Positions 1 through 8,997 are shown, counted from the stretch's first letter. The stretch: 64,000 nucleotides of DNA from Spelaeicoccus albus (GCF_013409065.1 NZ_JACBZP010000001.1:2712518-2776517), one strand, 5' to 3'. Notes: generated from the letters alone by a model not told the origin. Numbers and translations: made by a program.

Positions 1-862
1 TCACTATCGACAACGACGTCTTCACGTAACAACTTCGCGGCGCGTCGACGTTGAACAACGTGCGGATCGACTGCTGGGGTTGATATCTGTGCGTTCCCGC
101 GCCGAGATACACGATGTCGCGACTCGCGATGTCGGCGGCGAAAGTCGTTGCGATCCGATTGCGCCACTGCCACGGATGCACCGGCATGGGTAGGTACTCG
201 TCCGGGTCGAGGCCCGCCTCGGACAGGCGGTGAGCACAGCTGGCGAACTCCGCGTCGATGATGTCGCCGGCAGTGCTGGATAACGAGGTCGACAAGCGGG
301 CGTGGCGGCGGCGCACGGCGATCCAGACTACACGGATCCCGGACCCCGTTTCGGGCGCGAACTTCGTATAGTCGTCCGGATCGAAACCGATCCGCCCGTT
401 GTTTGCCACGAAGCAGGGATGACCTTCGGTCATGGACCGTTCGATTGTTTGAAAGTCGGCGTCGACGAGTTCGGCCGCCGACGGCGACGGTCGCGTGCGC
501 TTATATGCGCTGCCGGCCAGGGTGCTGCTGATCTCTTCGAGATAGACCGGCAGCACGTTGTCGTCAATGCCGAGCGGGCCCGAGAAGTCGAGGATGAAGT
601 CCATTGCGTCGATTGGCAGTGACTCGTCGCCTCGGTTCCGGCTGATCGACTCGGGCTCGACCGTCCAGTGGTCCAGGGCGTATCGGTCGGCCCGGAAGCG
701 GTACCGGGTGCCGTCACCGGTGCCAAGAGTGTAGAAGTGTCCGGTGTCCGGCGTCGGGACCAGCAGCAGCTCGTGCGAGAATTCGGCGATGGCCTTGGCG
801 ACGAGCGCCCGATTCGCGCCGGCCCACGCCTCCGTGGTCAGGTGGGAAGGGTTCGCGGTCAT
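1..862 (-). CDS. desD: IucA/IucC-family siderophore synthetase, partial (C-terminus off the window)
   Basis: NIS synthetase that would join N-hydroxy-N-succinyl/acetyl diamine units into a hydroxamate siderophore in the cytoplasm, using ATP. The 287 codons present show family motifs: TEGHPCFVANNGRIGF (about residue 149), a KFAPE stretch, MPVHPWQW (about residue 226) and QQSIRTLFN followed by YVKTSLSI near the window edge. ATG at 862 overlaps the stop of the upstream acyltransferase by 4 bases (ATGA) and has a GGGAGG ribosome site. Full members are about 580-600 aa, so roughly half is outside. The hydroxylase-acyltransferase-synthetase order matches desBCD of desferrioxamine clusters. The exact product (desferrioxamine, bisucaberin or similar) is inferred. 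Confidence 0.9.
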   Translation of the reverse strand, partial: MTANPSHLTTEAWAGANRALVAKAIAEFSHELLLVPTPDTGHFYTLGTGDGTRYRFRADRYALDHWTVEPESISRNRGDESLPIDAMDFILDFSGPLGIDDNVLPVYLEEISSTLAGSAYKRTRPSPSAAELVDADFQTIERSMTEGHPCFVANNGRIGFDPDDYTKFAPETGSGIRVVWIAVRRRHARLSTSLSSTAGDIIDAEFASCAHRLSEAGLDPDEYLPMPVHPWQWRNRIATTFAADIASRDIVYLGAGTHRYQPQQSIRTLFNVDAPRSCYVKTSLSIV

Positions 863-1455
863 CGGTGTTCCTCCCTGCCCTCGGTCGGCGCTGTGCGCCA
901 GCGATAGAAGTCCTCTCGCGTGCAGAAACTGAGGAGCGCGCACTTGTCCGGCAGGTCGACGCGGGAGTCCGCGCGGAAACCGACTCGCGCGTTCAACGCG
1001 TGTACCTTGTGGTTGCGGACGTCGGGCTCGACGACCACGCGCGTATGGTCGGCGTGATCGAACAGATGCGTCAGGCAGGCGGTCATGGCCGCTGTGGTGA
1101 ATCCGGCGATGGGCACGGCAGTTCGTGCGGCAAGGAAATGCATGCCGACGTCGCCGCGGCGGACGGCGTACACGGCGCCGACCGGATCGGAGGCCGGGTC
1201 GTAGTATTCCAGGAGAAACTCCGGGTGTCCGTCGCGCAGCCCGAGCAGCGCGCGATGCCGGGTCGACGTCTCGTAGCGGCGGTACTCCCGATAGACGTCG
1301 TCCCGTGTCGCGGTCGTCATGCCCCAGTAGGCCGCGTGGTCATCGGTGAACCACTCGTGCAATACGCTCGTGTCACGTTCCGCGCGGACCGGTGTGAGTT
1401 CGAGGGTGCCGACGTGCGGCACGCGGGCGGTGAAGACGGCGTCCGGCGCATTCAT
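859..1455 (-). CDS. desC: GNAT acyltransferase of hydroxamate siderophore synthesis (IucB/DesC type)
   Basis: 198 aa. Expected to acylate the N-hydroxylated diamine made by the upstream monooxygenase with an acyl-CoA. The N-terminal beta region and the [14 protein letters not shown] block resemble IucB/RhbD siderophore acetyltransferases, and [21 protein letters not shown] is the acetyl-CoA binding end of that fold. Start and stop overlap both neighbours by ATGA (1452-1455 and 859-862), so the three genes are probably translationally coupled and share the promoter upstream of 2768. No lysine decarboxylase (desA) lies next to it. Confidence 0.85.
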   Translation of the reverse strand: MNAPDAVFTARVPHVGTLELTPVRAERDTSVLHEWFTDDHAAYWGMTTATRDDVYREYRRYETSTRHRALLGLRDGHPEFLLEYYDPASDPVGAVYAVRRGDVGMHFLAARTAVPIAGFTTAAMTACLTHLFDHADHTRVVVEPDVRNHKVHALNARVGFRADSRVDLPDKCALLSFCTREDFYRWRTAPTEGREEHR

Positions 1456-2768
1456 ACTGCTACCGTTTCCGGAATCGGCGCGGGCACGGGAGCGCCGAAT
1501 TCCTGAAAGGCGATGGAGGTCTCGATGCCGTAGTACTCGTAGCCGAGCATGCGGCGGATGATGCACGAATTGCGATACGCCGCCATGCCGAGATCCGGGG
1601 CGACGAAACCGTGCGTGTGCAGTTCGGCGTTTTGAACGAAAACCTCGCTTCCGTCGTGATCGATCGCGTATTCGCGCGATACCGCCGGATTTTCGCCCTC
1701 CCAGGTGAGCCGACCGGCTATCGGGTCGAGAAAGGCCGGAACCTGCGGGGCGTATCCGGTCGCGAGAATGATGCCGGCAGACGTGAGCTGATAGTCGCGT
1801 TGCTGCTCGTCGTGGCGGAACGACATGGTGTAACGGTCTCGGATCCCGGTGACCTCGGTGACTTCGGTGAGGGAAGAATTGGTCAGCAGACTTGTCTGCA
1901 CCTCGCCGGCCAGCCGTTTGGTGTACAGCAGTTCGTAGATGTCGTTGATCAATGATGTGTCGATGCCCTTGTAGAGATTCTTCTGCTCGTCGATCAGCCG
2001 GCGGCGGGTAGCGGCCGGGAGCGAGTAAAAATAGTCGGCGTAATCGGGAGAGGTCATCTCGAGCGTCAGCTTCGTGTACTCGAGCGGGAAGAACCGTGGA
2101 GACCGGGTCACCCAATTCAGCTCGTACCCGAACGTATCGATGTCGTGCAGCAGATCGTAATAGATTTCGGCGGCACTTTGCCCGCTTCCGACGATCGTGA
2201 TGCTGGGCAGGTCTTGCAGTGTGGACTTGGTGTCCAAATATTCGGACGTGTGGACGACGTCCGGGCCGAGGCCTTTGCAGAATTCGGGAATGTGCGGGGG
2301 AGTGCCGGTGCCGATCACCAGTCGCCCGGCTCGGTATGAATGGCGCTCGCCGGACGACGTGTCGACAGCGTGCACGGTGTAGCCGCCGTCGGAATACTCG
2401 ACCGCCGTCACGGAACGCCCGAAGCGAATTGTCGAAAGGCGCGACGCCGCCCAGCGGCAGTATTCGTTGTATTCGCGCCGTAGCGGGTAGAAACTCTCGC
2501 GGATATAGAACGAATAGATCCGTCCGGTTTCCTTGACGAAGTTGAGAAACGAAAACTGCGAGGTCGGATCGGCAAGGCTCACCAGATCGGCCATGAACGG
2601 CGTCTGCAGCGACGCCGTCTCGAGAAGCATGCCGGGATGCCAGTCGAAATGCGGCTTTTGTTCCAAGAAGAGGCCGTCCAGGCCGTCGATCGGATCGGTC
2701 AAGCACGCTAGCCCCAAATTGAACGGGCCGAGACCGATGGCGATGAAGTCGTAGGTCTTACTAGTCAT
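1452..2768 (-). CDS. desB: L-lysine/ornithine/diamine N-monooxygenase (IucD/DesB family)
   Basis: 438 aa flavin N-hydroxylase, usual length for the family. It catalyses the FAD- and NADPH-dependent hydroxylation of the side-chain amine (lysine, ornithine or cadaverine) that starts hydroxamate assembly. Visible motifs: FAD site [11 protein letters not shown] (about residues 11-21), substrate region [21 protein letters not shown] site [15 protein letters not shown] (about residue 190), and the [10 protein letters not shown] motif near residue 345. First gene of the operon, with an iron box over its promoter. A GGAG directly abuts the ATG, so the ribosome site may be the GGAAAG a few bases further up. 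Substrate (cadaverine versus lysine/ornithine) is not decidable here. Confidence 0.9.
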   Translation of the reverse strand: MTSKTYDFIAIGLGPFNLGLACLTDPIDGLDGLFLEQKPHFDWHPGMLLETASLQTPFMADLVSLADPTSQFSFLNFVKETGRIYSFYIRESFYPLRREYNEYCRWAASRLSTIRFGRSVTAVEYSDGGYTVHAVDTSSGERHSYRAGRLVIGTGTPPHIPEFCKGLGPDVVHTSEYLDTKSTLQDLPSITIVGSGQSAAEIYYDLLHDIDTFGYELNWVTRSPRFFPLEYTKLTLEMTSPDYADYFYSLPAATRRRLIDEQKNLYKGIDTSLINDIYELLYTKRLAGEVQTSLLTNSSLTEVTEVTGIRDRYTMSFRHDEQQRDYQLTSAGIILATGYAPQVPAFLDPIAGRLTWEGENPAVSREYAIDHDGSEVFVQNAELHTHGFVAPDLGMAAYRNSCIIRRMLGYEYYGIETSIAFQEFGAPVPAPIPETVAV

Positions 2769-2828
2769 CTCCGTGCTTTCCGGCGGCCGGACTTGGGTCC
2801 GCCCCCTGGCTCGAGTCGCGAGCTATTT

Positions 2829-2869
2829 TTAGCTAAGGCTAGCCTTAGGCAGGCTTACCTAAGTGTCAA
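2829..2869 (-). promoter_or_regulatory. Iron-dependent (IdeR/DtxR) operator over the siderophore promoter
   Basis: Reading toward the siderophore genes there is a TTGACA (2869-2864), a 16-17 base gap and TAAGGCT (2847-2841) as a likely -35/-10 pair. The 19-mer at 2829-2847, TTAGCTAAGGCTAGCCTTA, matches the known DtxR/IdeR consensus (TTAGGTTAGGCTAACCTAA) at about 15 of 19 bases. A second, imperfect half-overlapping copy (TTAGG...ACCTAA) is at 2845-2862. Iron-loaded repressor here would block the -10 region, so expression under iron starvation is inferred. Confidence 0.8.
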
Positions 2870-3053
2870 GTGTCGCGGCGTGTCGTTTGCTGGAGTCGGA
2901 GGAGCCGGCGGACGGTCGAAATACGGTCCGTCACGGCGTCAACAGCGGGCGGACGGAGCTTCGCAAACCTCCAGCCGGCGAAGCATCCGCTTGGTTTGAC
3001 GTGAGAAGTGCCACATTGCCGCGCGGGGCCGTCCGGCCTGCTGCGTGGCGACC

Positions 3054-3515
3054 TCAGGCCCAGCGAACGACGGCTAGGACGAACAAAACTAGAGTGAGGA
3101 CGCCGAGTCCGGCACGCAAGGTGCCGGCCAACCGGGCCGACCGGGCGATCCGGGCGGCAAGGCCCGCGTCGTCCGGCTTGGACGTGCTCGAATGCCGTAG
3201 ACGCGTCATCCGCCGGGCCTGAGCGATCCCAATTGCCAAGGCGACAAGCAACAACGCCGCGCAGACCACGAGTGCGGTCGACAACGTCGTCCACGGCTCG
3301 CCGGCGAGCAGAATCCCCCCGCATACGTAGGCGATTACGAGGGCCGGGGTTGCCGTCACGACGTACTTGCGGCCGAAGTCGCGGAAGAATGCCACGCGCG
3401 CGTCGGCGGACAGCTGCCGTGCCGAGCTGGTGGCAGCCAGTACCACGGTGGTCATGCCGCCGATCCAGATCGATGTGGACAGGATGAGGAAGCCGAAAAG
3501 GACGTCGTTGAGCAT
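3054..3515 (-). CDS. Four-helix integral membrane protein of unknown function
   Basis: 153 aa. Hydrophobic segments at about residues 3-26, 50-70, 77-97 and 130-150 with charged loops between. No catalytic motif is visible. The start lies 5 bases after the stop of the upstream YceI-family gene, so the two are almost certainly one operon. YceI proteins often sit beside small membrane proteins such as cytochrome b561-type partners, but no heme-ligand histidine pattern is seen here. I do not recognise the family. Confidence 0.75.
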   Translation of the reverse strand: MLNDVLFGFLILSTSIWIGGMTTVVLAATSSARQLSADARVAFFRDFGRKYVVTATPALVIAYVCGGILLAGEPWTTLSTALVVCAALLLVALAIGIAQARRMTRLRHSSTSKPDDAGLAARIARSARLAGTLRAGLGVLTLVLFVLAVVRWA

Positions 3516-3520
3516 GCTCG

Positions 3521-4216
3521 TTAGTTTTTCGTCAGCACGGCACGGAATTCAACCTGGCCCCGGTCGGTGACTTGTACGAACCCGAGATTCGGCGGCGCGA
3601 CGTCGTAGTCGGTCCAGGTGACCGGAATGGCGCCGCTGACAGTTACCGAATCGGCTTTCCGGACGACGTGCATTTCAGCCGTGACGGCGTGCCGGGTGCC
3701 GTTGAGCTGTAACTGTCCGTGCGCGGTGACGGTGCGCTGGCCGGTGTGCGTGGCGAGGCCGCCGACGTTGATCGGCTCGGTCAAGGTGAAGGTGGCGCGC
3801 GGGTGCTTGTCGACGTTGATGACCTGGGAGCGGAAATACGCGTCGCGGGCTTTGGAATTTGTGTGTACGGCGGCGAGCGTGACCGACAGGCGGGCATGAC
3901 GAACGGTGGAGCCCGAAGCCACTGCGTGCCCGTCGACGTGGTCGGTGCGGCCGACGACAGTGACATTCTTGCCGTGGAGCGCTTCGCGCACCCGGTAGCC
4001 GGCAGTCGAGCCGGTGTGCGTCGACCATCGGCCGTCGATGGCCGGCGCCGGCCCCCGGGCCGCGCGGCCGGAATCCTGGGAGAGCGGCCGCGCAGCTGCA
4101 GCGTTCTCGGAATCCGCGTACGATCCCATCGCGTAGTAACCGACGCCGGCCAGCACGATGAGACTGCCGATCACTGCCAGCACGATCTTGACTGGTCTGT
4201 TCAAACGCGCGAGCAC
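3521..4216 (-). CDS. YceI-family lipid-binding-like protein with membrane anchor
   Basis: 231 aa. Residues about 10-30 (VLAVIGSLIVLAGVGYYAMG) form a signal/anchor, followed by an Ala-rich linker and a YceI beta-barrel (about 60-230). That domain starts DGRWSTHTGSTAGYRV and contains DAYFRSQVINVDKHPRATFT, the family's FxSxxxDVxxxPxATF-like motif. YceI barrels bind amphiphilic or polyisoprenoid molecules in the envelope; the ligand here is unknown. Followed after 5 bases by a membrane protein gene. Confidence 0.85.
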   Translation of the reverse strand: MLARLNRPVKIVLAVIGSLIVLAGVGYYAMGSYADSENAAAARPLSQDSGRAARGPAPAIDGRWSTHTGSTAGYRVREALHGKNVTVVGRTDHVDGHAVASGSTVRHARLSVTLAAVHTNSKARDAYFRSQVINVDKHPRATFTLTEPINVGGLATHTGQRTVTAHGQLQLNGTRHAVTAEMHVVRKADSVTVSGAIPVTWTDYDVAPPNLGFVQVTDRGQVEFRAVLTKN

Positions 4217-4248
4217 GGACCCATTCTAGTCGGTCGCCATGACGACCG

Positions 4249-5085
4249 TCAGCCGTTGGCCAGCGCCTTCACCCGGCTGAGCGATCCGTTGAACTTGTCC
4301 TGGTCGCCGGGGAAGGATCCGGAATCGTCGTATTGCCAGATGGTATGGACGTTCCAGTTGCTGGGCAGTGCGCCGATCGACGAGTTGTAGCGCGCGATCC
4401 AGAGCGGGTTTGACGAGGCGAGCTTGGCCGACGTGCCAACACATTGCTTCCACCAGCTCGTTGACGTGTAAATGACGGCGTCCCGACTGGTCTTGGCTTT
4501 GTACGTCTTAGTGAAATTCTTGATCCACTTGGCCATTTGCGATTTGGATTTGCCATAGCAGTTACCGCCCTGGCTCGCGCTGCCGTATTCGACGTCGAGA
4601 GCGCCCGGTAGTGTTTTGCCGTCTTTGGACCAGCCGCCGCCGTGCGCGACGAAGAATTTGGCCTGAGCGGCACCGGAAGAGCTGTCGGGCCGTGCGTAGT
4701 GGTAAGCGCCTCGGATGAGACCGGCGTTGTACGACCCCGTGTAGTTGCTGTTGAATTTCGGGTCGCGGTACGAACTGCCTTCGGTGGCCTTGATGTAGGC
4801 GAATTTCGCGCCGTTCGAGGCAACGGATTTCCAATTGACCGAGCCTTGCCAGTGACTGACGTCGAGGCCGGGCGTCTGATTCTTCGCCATCTGGGGTTGA
4901 ACCGTCAAAGCGCGCGGGGCCGCCCCGGTGCCGGTGCCCTCGTGTGCCCGGATCGAAGCGCCCATCTGATGGTCGTGAGACGGGCTGTCGGCGGGAGCCG
5001 CCGCTGCGGTGCCGGCAACGGACGCGGTCAGGGCCGTGCCGAGTAGGGCCGCAATTGTCCAGTTGGCGATCGTGTGCTTCGTCAT
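4249..5085 (-). CDS. Secreted GH25 lysozyme (N-acetylmuramidase)
   Basis: 278 aa. A signal peptide covers about residues 1-30 (hydrophobic run ending in GTAAAAPA), then a short linker and a GH25 domain from about residue 74. Family marks: GLDVSHWQGSVNW at the domain start, YIKATEGSSYRDPKF, GAYHYARP and the catalytic GALDVEYG (Asp-x-Glu), ending in NVHTIWQYDDSG. It hydrolyses the MurNAc-GlcNAc bond of peptidoglycan outside the cell. A GGAG site lies 7 bases before the ATG. No cell-wall binding repeats follow, so it is a catalytic-domain-only enzyme. Monocistronic. Confidence 0.92.
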   Translation of the reverse strand: MTKHTIANWTIAALLGTALTASVAGTAAAAPADSPSHDHQMGASIRAHEGTGTGAAPRALTVQPQMAKNQTPGLDVSHWQGSVNWKSVASNGAKFAYIKATEGSSYRDPKFNSNYTGSYNAGLIRGAYHYARPDSSSGAAQAKFFVAHGGGWSKDGKTLPGALDVEYGSASQGGNCYGKSKSQMAKWIKNFTKTYKAKTSRDAVIYTSTSWWKQCVGTSAKLASSNPLWIARYNSSIGALPSNWNVHTIWQYDDSGSFPGDQDKFNGSLSRVKALANG

Positions 5086-5312
5086 GTCACTCCAAAGCTG
5101 GGGATATGTGCGAGTTCATTACTACCACGCGACTTCCGGCCGTGTCCCCCCTTGAAAATGCGGAGGCTACTGTCCGCCCGATATCGGCTGTTTCGTTTCG
5201 AACGCCGGGCAAAACCTACGAAGCTGTAACAGTCTGACCAATACGTGGCCACCGTCAGGCCCACGGACTAAGGTAATGAGTCGAACGAGGCTTGATCGGA
5301 AAGGGAACAGCG

Positions 5313-6581
5313 GTGACTCTCGCGGAAGCGGATGCGGTGACGGAAGGCGATGAACTCAAACGTCTCGTGCGTGCGGGACTTCTCCAAACCACGTTCCGCC
5401 AAGTCGTGGATCTCGAGAACGACCGAGTTGTCGGGTACGAGGCTCAGCAAGCCGCCGAGCAGAGTTTCCTGACAAGTCCACGGCAGATCAGGGCTGCACT
5501 GCGCGCATCGGAGCTGGTGGGCGATCTTGACTCGGCGGCCAGGTTTTTTGCTCTGGAAGCCGCAACGAATTTCGGGCTCTTGCCTGAAACCCGGGTTTTT
5601 GTCGACTCGGAGCCGGAGTCTTTTGCCATGCTCGAGGATCGCTCGTCGTTCTCGGACAGGTCCGTGGTGCTGCAATTGCACGCCGGCATCCTGGAGCGGA
5701 AACCGGCGCAACTTTTGCGTGCCATTCATCAAGCACGTTCACTGGGCTGGGGTATCGCCGTCAAGGGCGTTGGAGTCGATATGGCCAGCGCCGCACATCT
5801 ACCGCTTGTCGACCCCGCGGTCATCGGCCTCGATCGCAGCGTTTTGCGTACTGCTAGCCGGCGCCATGCGGCGGACATCATGAACGTCGTGACGGCGCAC
5901 GTCGAACGAACCGGCGCAGCCATCTTGGTCGACGGCATCGATACTTCCGAGGATGTCGAATTCGCCAAATCGCTGGGCGCTCATCTCGGCAGGGGCAGTT
6001 ATTTCGCCCCGCGCACGTCCAAGCCGACGGTTCCCGAAGGCAACCCGTATCCCGACATCCTGCTCCGGCACGGGTCGAGGAACGCCGGGCCGCAATTGAG
6101 TCCGTACACGTTGGCCGTCGCCTCAGTGGTGCCGAAGCGTGCCAAGAAGGAATTCCTCGTCGAGATCAGCAAATCGCTCGAGGCCCGTGCCTTGGCGTCG
6201 GGGCCGGCGACGATCTTTGTTGCCGCAGTCGAATCGAAGGACAACCTGACGCCGGCGACCCTTGAGCGGTTCCGTGCTTTGACCGACAACGCGTCGATGG
6301 TCGTGATGTTGGCGTCGGGGCTCAACGAGTCGCCGATCCCCGGTGCTCGAAGTGCCCCACTCGATACGTCGGATCCGGTGCGAAACGAATGGACGATCGT
6401 CGTGCTCGGCCCGGATTGGTCGACACTTTTGACGGCACAGGATCTCGGCGACGGCGGAGCGGATCTTGAGCGCCGATTCGACTTCGTGCTCACGCACGAT
6501 AGGACGCTTGCCGTGGATGCTGCGCGCAGTCTGATGTCACGCATTCCGAATGAATCAGGGCCTTCGCACATCGCCGGTTGA
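5313..6581 (+). CDS. Degenerate EAL domain fused to DICT sensory domain
   Basis: 422 aa from the GTG at 5313, chosen because GAAAGGGA lies 6 bases upstream; a TTG at 5292 is the alternative. Residues about 15-235 align with EAL phosphodiesterase domains, but signature residues have changed: GYEAQQA replaces GYEALxR, IGLDRSVL replaces the LKID region, and VDGIDT replaces AEGIET. Catalytic c-di-GMP cleavage is therefore doubtful. Residues about 255-420 match the DICT domain (SKSLEARALASGPATIF, WTIVVLGPDWSTLL, RRFDFVLTHDRTLA), which accompanies diguanylate cyclases and signalling proteins. Likely a non-enzymatic signal sensor or effector. Confidence 0.8.
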   Translation: MTLAEADAVTEGDELKRLVRAGLLQTTFRQVVDLENDRVVGYEAQQAAEQSFLTSPRQIRAALRASELVGDLDSAARFFALEAATNFGLLPETRVFVDSEPESFAMLEDRSSFSDRSVVLQLHAGILERKPAQLLRAIHQARSLGWGIAVKGVGVDMASAAHLPLVDPAVIGLDRSVLRTASRRHAADIMNVVTAHVERTGAAILVDGIDTSEDVEFAKSLGAHLGRGSYFAPRTSKPTVPEGNPYPDILLRHGSRNAGPQLSPYTLAVASVVPKRAKKEFLVEISKSLEARALASGPATIFVAAVESKDNLTPATLERFRALTDNASMVVMLASGLNESPIPGARSAPLDTSDPVRNEWTIVVLGPDWSTLLTAQDLGDGGADLERRFDFVLTHDRTLAVDAARSLMSRIPNESGPSHIAG

Positions 6582-6591
6582 GGTGTCGTCT

Positions 6592-6647
6592 TTGACATCC
6601 GGTGAAACCCGGGGTTAACTTCAGTCCGACTACTGACATCGTTGTCA
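6592..6647 (+). promoter_or_regulatory. Promoter and LacI-type operator of the regulator gene
   Basis: TTGACA at 6592-6597, a 17-base spacer and TTAACT at 6615-6620 make a good promoter. The palindrome TGACATCGTTGTCA at 6634-6647 sits at the expected start of transcription. The same TGACA-N4-TGTCA motif occurs before the substrate-binding protein gene, which points to autoregulation by the LacI-family protein. Confidence 0.7.
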
Positions 6648-6670
6648 GGGCGGATTACGAAGGTGGGTGT

Positions 6671-7696
6671 ATGAGTCCTCCTATCGACGACGAACCCGGT
6701 GCACCCACCTTGGCCGAGGTTGCGAAACTCGCCGGTGTGAGCTTGAAGACGGCGTCGCGGGCGGTGAACGGCGAGCGGTACGTCTCGTCGGCGACCATGG
6801 ACAAGGTGCTGCATGCTGCAGCAATGCTGGGGTTCCGTCCGAACCGGCTGGCCCGCGAGTTACGCCAGGGGTCGCGTTCGTCGCTGATCGGCATGGTCGT
6901 GGGAGATTTGTCGAACCCGTTCTACGCGCGTGTTGCCGGCGCATTGGAAAAGGAAGTCGGCAGCCGCGGATTTCACTTGATCACGGCCAGTACCGGTGAG
7001 GATCCCGAAGCCGAGCAGCGGCTGGTGGAAGAATTGCTGGAACGCCGGGTGGCCGCTCTTGTCCTGGTATCGACCAGCCGTAGCCATCGGTATCTGGCCG
7101 CGGCTGATCTGCGCGGTACTCCGATAGTCTTTCTCGACCGACCTCCGGTCGGGCTCTTGGCCGACACGGTCCTGTTGGACAATCGCGCCGGAGCGCGAAT
7201 GGCCGTGGAACACCTGATATCTCATGGGCACCGGCAGATCGGCCTGATCGGCGACCTGGCACACATTTCGACGCATCAAGAGCGGTTGCGCGGTTATGTG
7301 GATGCGTTGACGGCGTCCGGGATCGATGGCTGGGAGGCGTACGTGCGCGAAGACGCGCACGATATTCGCACGGCCAAGAACATCACGGCGGCCATGCTGG
7401 CCCAAGGTCGTCCGCCGACTGCGATCTTCACCGCGAACAGCCGTATCACGATCGGCGCCTTGAATGCGATGAACCGGCTGCACCGTGCCCCGGCGTTGAT
7501 CGGGTTCGACGACTTCGAGCTGTCCGAGGTTCTTGAAGTGTCGGTAGTCGCCCACGATATGGAGCGCATGGGCGCCGAAGGGGCTGCTTTGGTGTTGGCA
7601 CGGCTGGCCGGCGGGGCCGAGGAGACGCGCCGAGTGACTATTCCGTGTCGAATCGTGGCTCGGGGATCCGGTGAGCGTGAACCGCGCTGGCGATGA
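6671..7696 (+). CDS. LacI-family transcriptional regulator of the sugar transporter
   Basis: 341 aa from the ATG at 6671 (GAAGGTGG upstream). N-terminal HTH: PTLAEVAKLAGVSLKTASRAVNGERYVSSATMDKVL, then hinge PNRLARELRQGSRSSLIGMVV and a periplasmic-binding-protein-like effector domain (IDDLSNPFY-like stretch, GHRQIGLIG, and FTANSRITIGAL in the C-terminal lobe). It would bind the palindromes at 6634-6647 and 7753-7778 and release them on binding a sugar. The adjacent transporter suggests xylose or a similar monosaccharide as effector (inference). Confidence 0.9.
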   Translation: MSPPIDDEPGAPTLAEVAKLAGVSLKTASRAVNGERYVSSATMDKVLHAAAMLGFRPNRLARELRQGSRSSLIGMVVGDLSNPFYARVAGALEKEVGSRGFHLITASTGEDPEAEQRLVEELLERRVAALVLVSTSRSHRYLAAADLRGTPIVFLDRPPVGLLADTVLLDNRAGARMAVEHLISHGHRQIGLIGDLAHISTHQERLRGYVDALTASGIDGWEAYVREDAHDIRTAKNITAAMLAQGRPPTAIFTANSRITIGALNAMNRLHRAPALIGFDDFELSEVLEVSVVAHDMERMGAEGAALVLARLAGGAEETRRVTIPCRIVARGSGEREPRWR

Positions 7697-7720
7697 TCGG
7701 CAACTCGCTGCACGAAGGTA

Positions 7721-7778
7721 TTGACAATCGTTTGTGCAGCGGTAAGACTGTGTTGTCATCAGTATGACAACGATGTCA
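7721..7778 (+). promoter_or_regulatory. Promoter with two overlapping LacI-type operators for the transporter operon
   Basis: TTGACA at 7721-7726 with TAAGAC at 7743-7748 (16-base spacer). Directly downstream are two overlapping palindromes, TTGTCATCAGTATGACAA (7753-7770) and TGACAACGATGTCA (7765-7778). They share the TGACA/TGTCA halves of the operator before the lacI-type gene. An ATG at 7764 falls inside the operator, which is one reason to prefer the ATG at 7815 for the next gene. Confidence 0.75.
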
Positions 7779-7814
7779 GAACGAGGGTTTCTGACCGGAC
7801 GATGGAGTGCAAGG

Positions 7815-8912
7815 ATGCATAATCGCAAATCTGCGGGGCTTGCCGTGGGCGCAGTCGCGTTATCGCTGGCGATGGCGCTGACGGGATGCAGCAACCAAAA
7901 GGGTCAAGGCAATGAGGCCGCCGACAAGGCCAAAAGCGATGACGGCCCGGTCAAGATCGCGCTGTTGCTGCCGGAAAACAAGACGACACGGTACGAAGCT
8001 CAGGACCGCCCGGACTTCACCAAGGGCGTGAAGAAGCTCGATCCCAAAGCCAAGGTCGTCTACAACAACGCCAATCAGGATGCCTCTCAGCAACAGCAAC
8101 AGTTCCAGGCGGCGTTGACGGACGGCGCCGACGTGATCGTCCTGGACCCCGTCGATGCGTCGGCTCTTGGAGCGGTGCTGCAAAAGGCCAAGGCGAAGAA
8201 CGTTCCGGTGATCTCGTACGACAGGTACTTCGACGGAGCTGCGTATTACACGTCGTTCGACAACGAGAAGATCGGCGAGTTGCAGGGCAAGGCTGTTTTG
8301 CAGGGACTGAAGGCGGAGGGGAAGAACCCGAAGTCCGGGCCGGTATGGATGGTCAACGGTGACCCGAAGGATCCGAATGCGGCCGACTTCAAGAAGGGCG
8401 CCGTCAAGGTCCTGAAGGCCGCCGGCGTCAACATCGCTGCCTCGCACGCCGCGCTCGACTGGGACCCCGACGATGCACGCAAGTGGGTTGCCGGTCAGCT
8501 GTTGAGCGGAAAGAAGAAGCCGATCGCTATTTACTCGGCAAACGACGGTACCGCCGGCGGTGTGATCGCGGCGACGACGCGGGCCGGTGTGAGCCCGGTA
8601 ATCACCGGTCAGGACGGGGAAGCCGACGGCGTCCAGAACATCCTGAAGGGCAAGCAGTACGCGACCATCTACAAGGCGTACGCCCCGCAGGCCAAGTTCG
8701 CGGCCAAGGCGGCCGTTGCCCTGGCGCACGGCAAGGACCTGAACGCCAGCACGAAGTACAAGGGCACGCCCACGGACTTCGTCGATGCTCAGGTGATTAC
8801 CAAGAAGAACATTAAAAAGGTATTTGCCGACGGACAGCTGAAGCCCTCGGCCGTGTGCCAGAAACCGGCCGAGATGAAGAAGCTGTGCAAGCAGGCCGGA
8901 ATCACTTCCTGA
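7815..8912 (+). CDS. xylF: Xylose-type ABC transporter substrate-binding lipoprotein
   Basis: 365 aa from the ATG at 7815, which has GGAG 7 bases upstream. Signal peptide with lipobox LTGC (about residues 22-25), so a lipoprotein on the outer face of the membrane. The binding domain (Peripla_BP_4 type) carries the XylF-like stretches ISYDRYFDG, TSFDNEKIGELQGKA, YSANDGTAGGVIAA and VITGQDGEADGVQNILKG. It delivers the sugar to the permease encoded downstream. Sugar specificity is inferred from resemblance to XylF; another pentose or hexose is possible. Confidence 0.85.
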   Translation: MHNRKSAGLAVGAVALSLAMALTGCSNQKGQGNEAADKAKSDDGPVKIALLLPENKTTRYEAQDRPDFTKGVKKLDPKAKVVYNNANQDASQQQQQFQAALTDGADVIVLDPVDASALGAVLQKAKAKNVPVISYDRYFDGAAYYTSFDNEKIGELQGKAVLQGLKAEGKNPKSGPVWMVNGDPKDPNAADFKKGAVKVLKAAGVNIAASHAALDWDPDDARKWVAGQLLSGKKKPIAIYSANDGTAGGVIAATTRAGVSPVITGQDGEADGVQNILKGKQYATIYKAYAPQAKFAAKAAVALAHGKDLNASTKYKGTPTDFVDAQVITKKNIKKVFADGQLKPSAVCQKPAEMKKLCKQAGITS

Positions 8913-8917
8913 CGCCG

Positions 8918-8954
8918 TTCGGGGGCGCGGGCCGACACGGCGCGCGCCCCCGAA
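8918..8954 (+). terminator. Strong hairpin between xylF-like and xylG-like genes
   Basis: TTCGGGGGCGCG (8918-8929) pairs with CGCGCCCCCGAA (8943-8954), a perfect 12-base stem with a 13-base loop and no T run. This type of intergenic hairpin commonly lowers downstream expression or protects the upstream mRNA, giving more binding protein than ATPase; that role is inferred. Confidence 0.6.
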
Positions 8955-8997
8955 TGCGTGTGTTAACCACCACTATCGCGGCGCAAGGGAGCTTAGC

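Noticed and set aside
859..2706. 615-aa minus-strand open frame
   Set aside because: Its N-terminal two thirds is Arg/Pro-rich and antisense-like to the monooxygenase frame; only the last 198 codons (from 1455) are a real gene, the acyltransferase.
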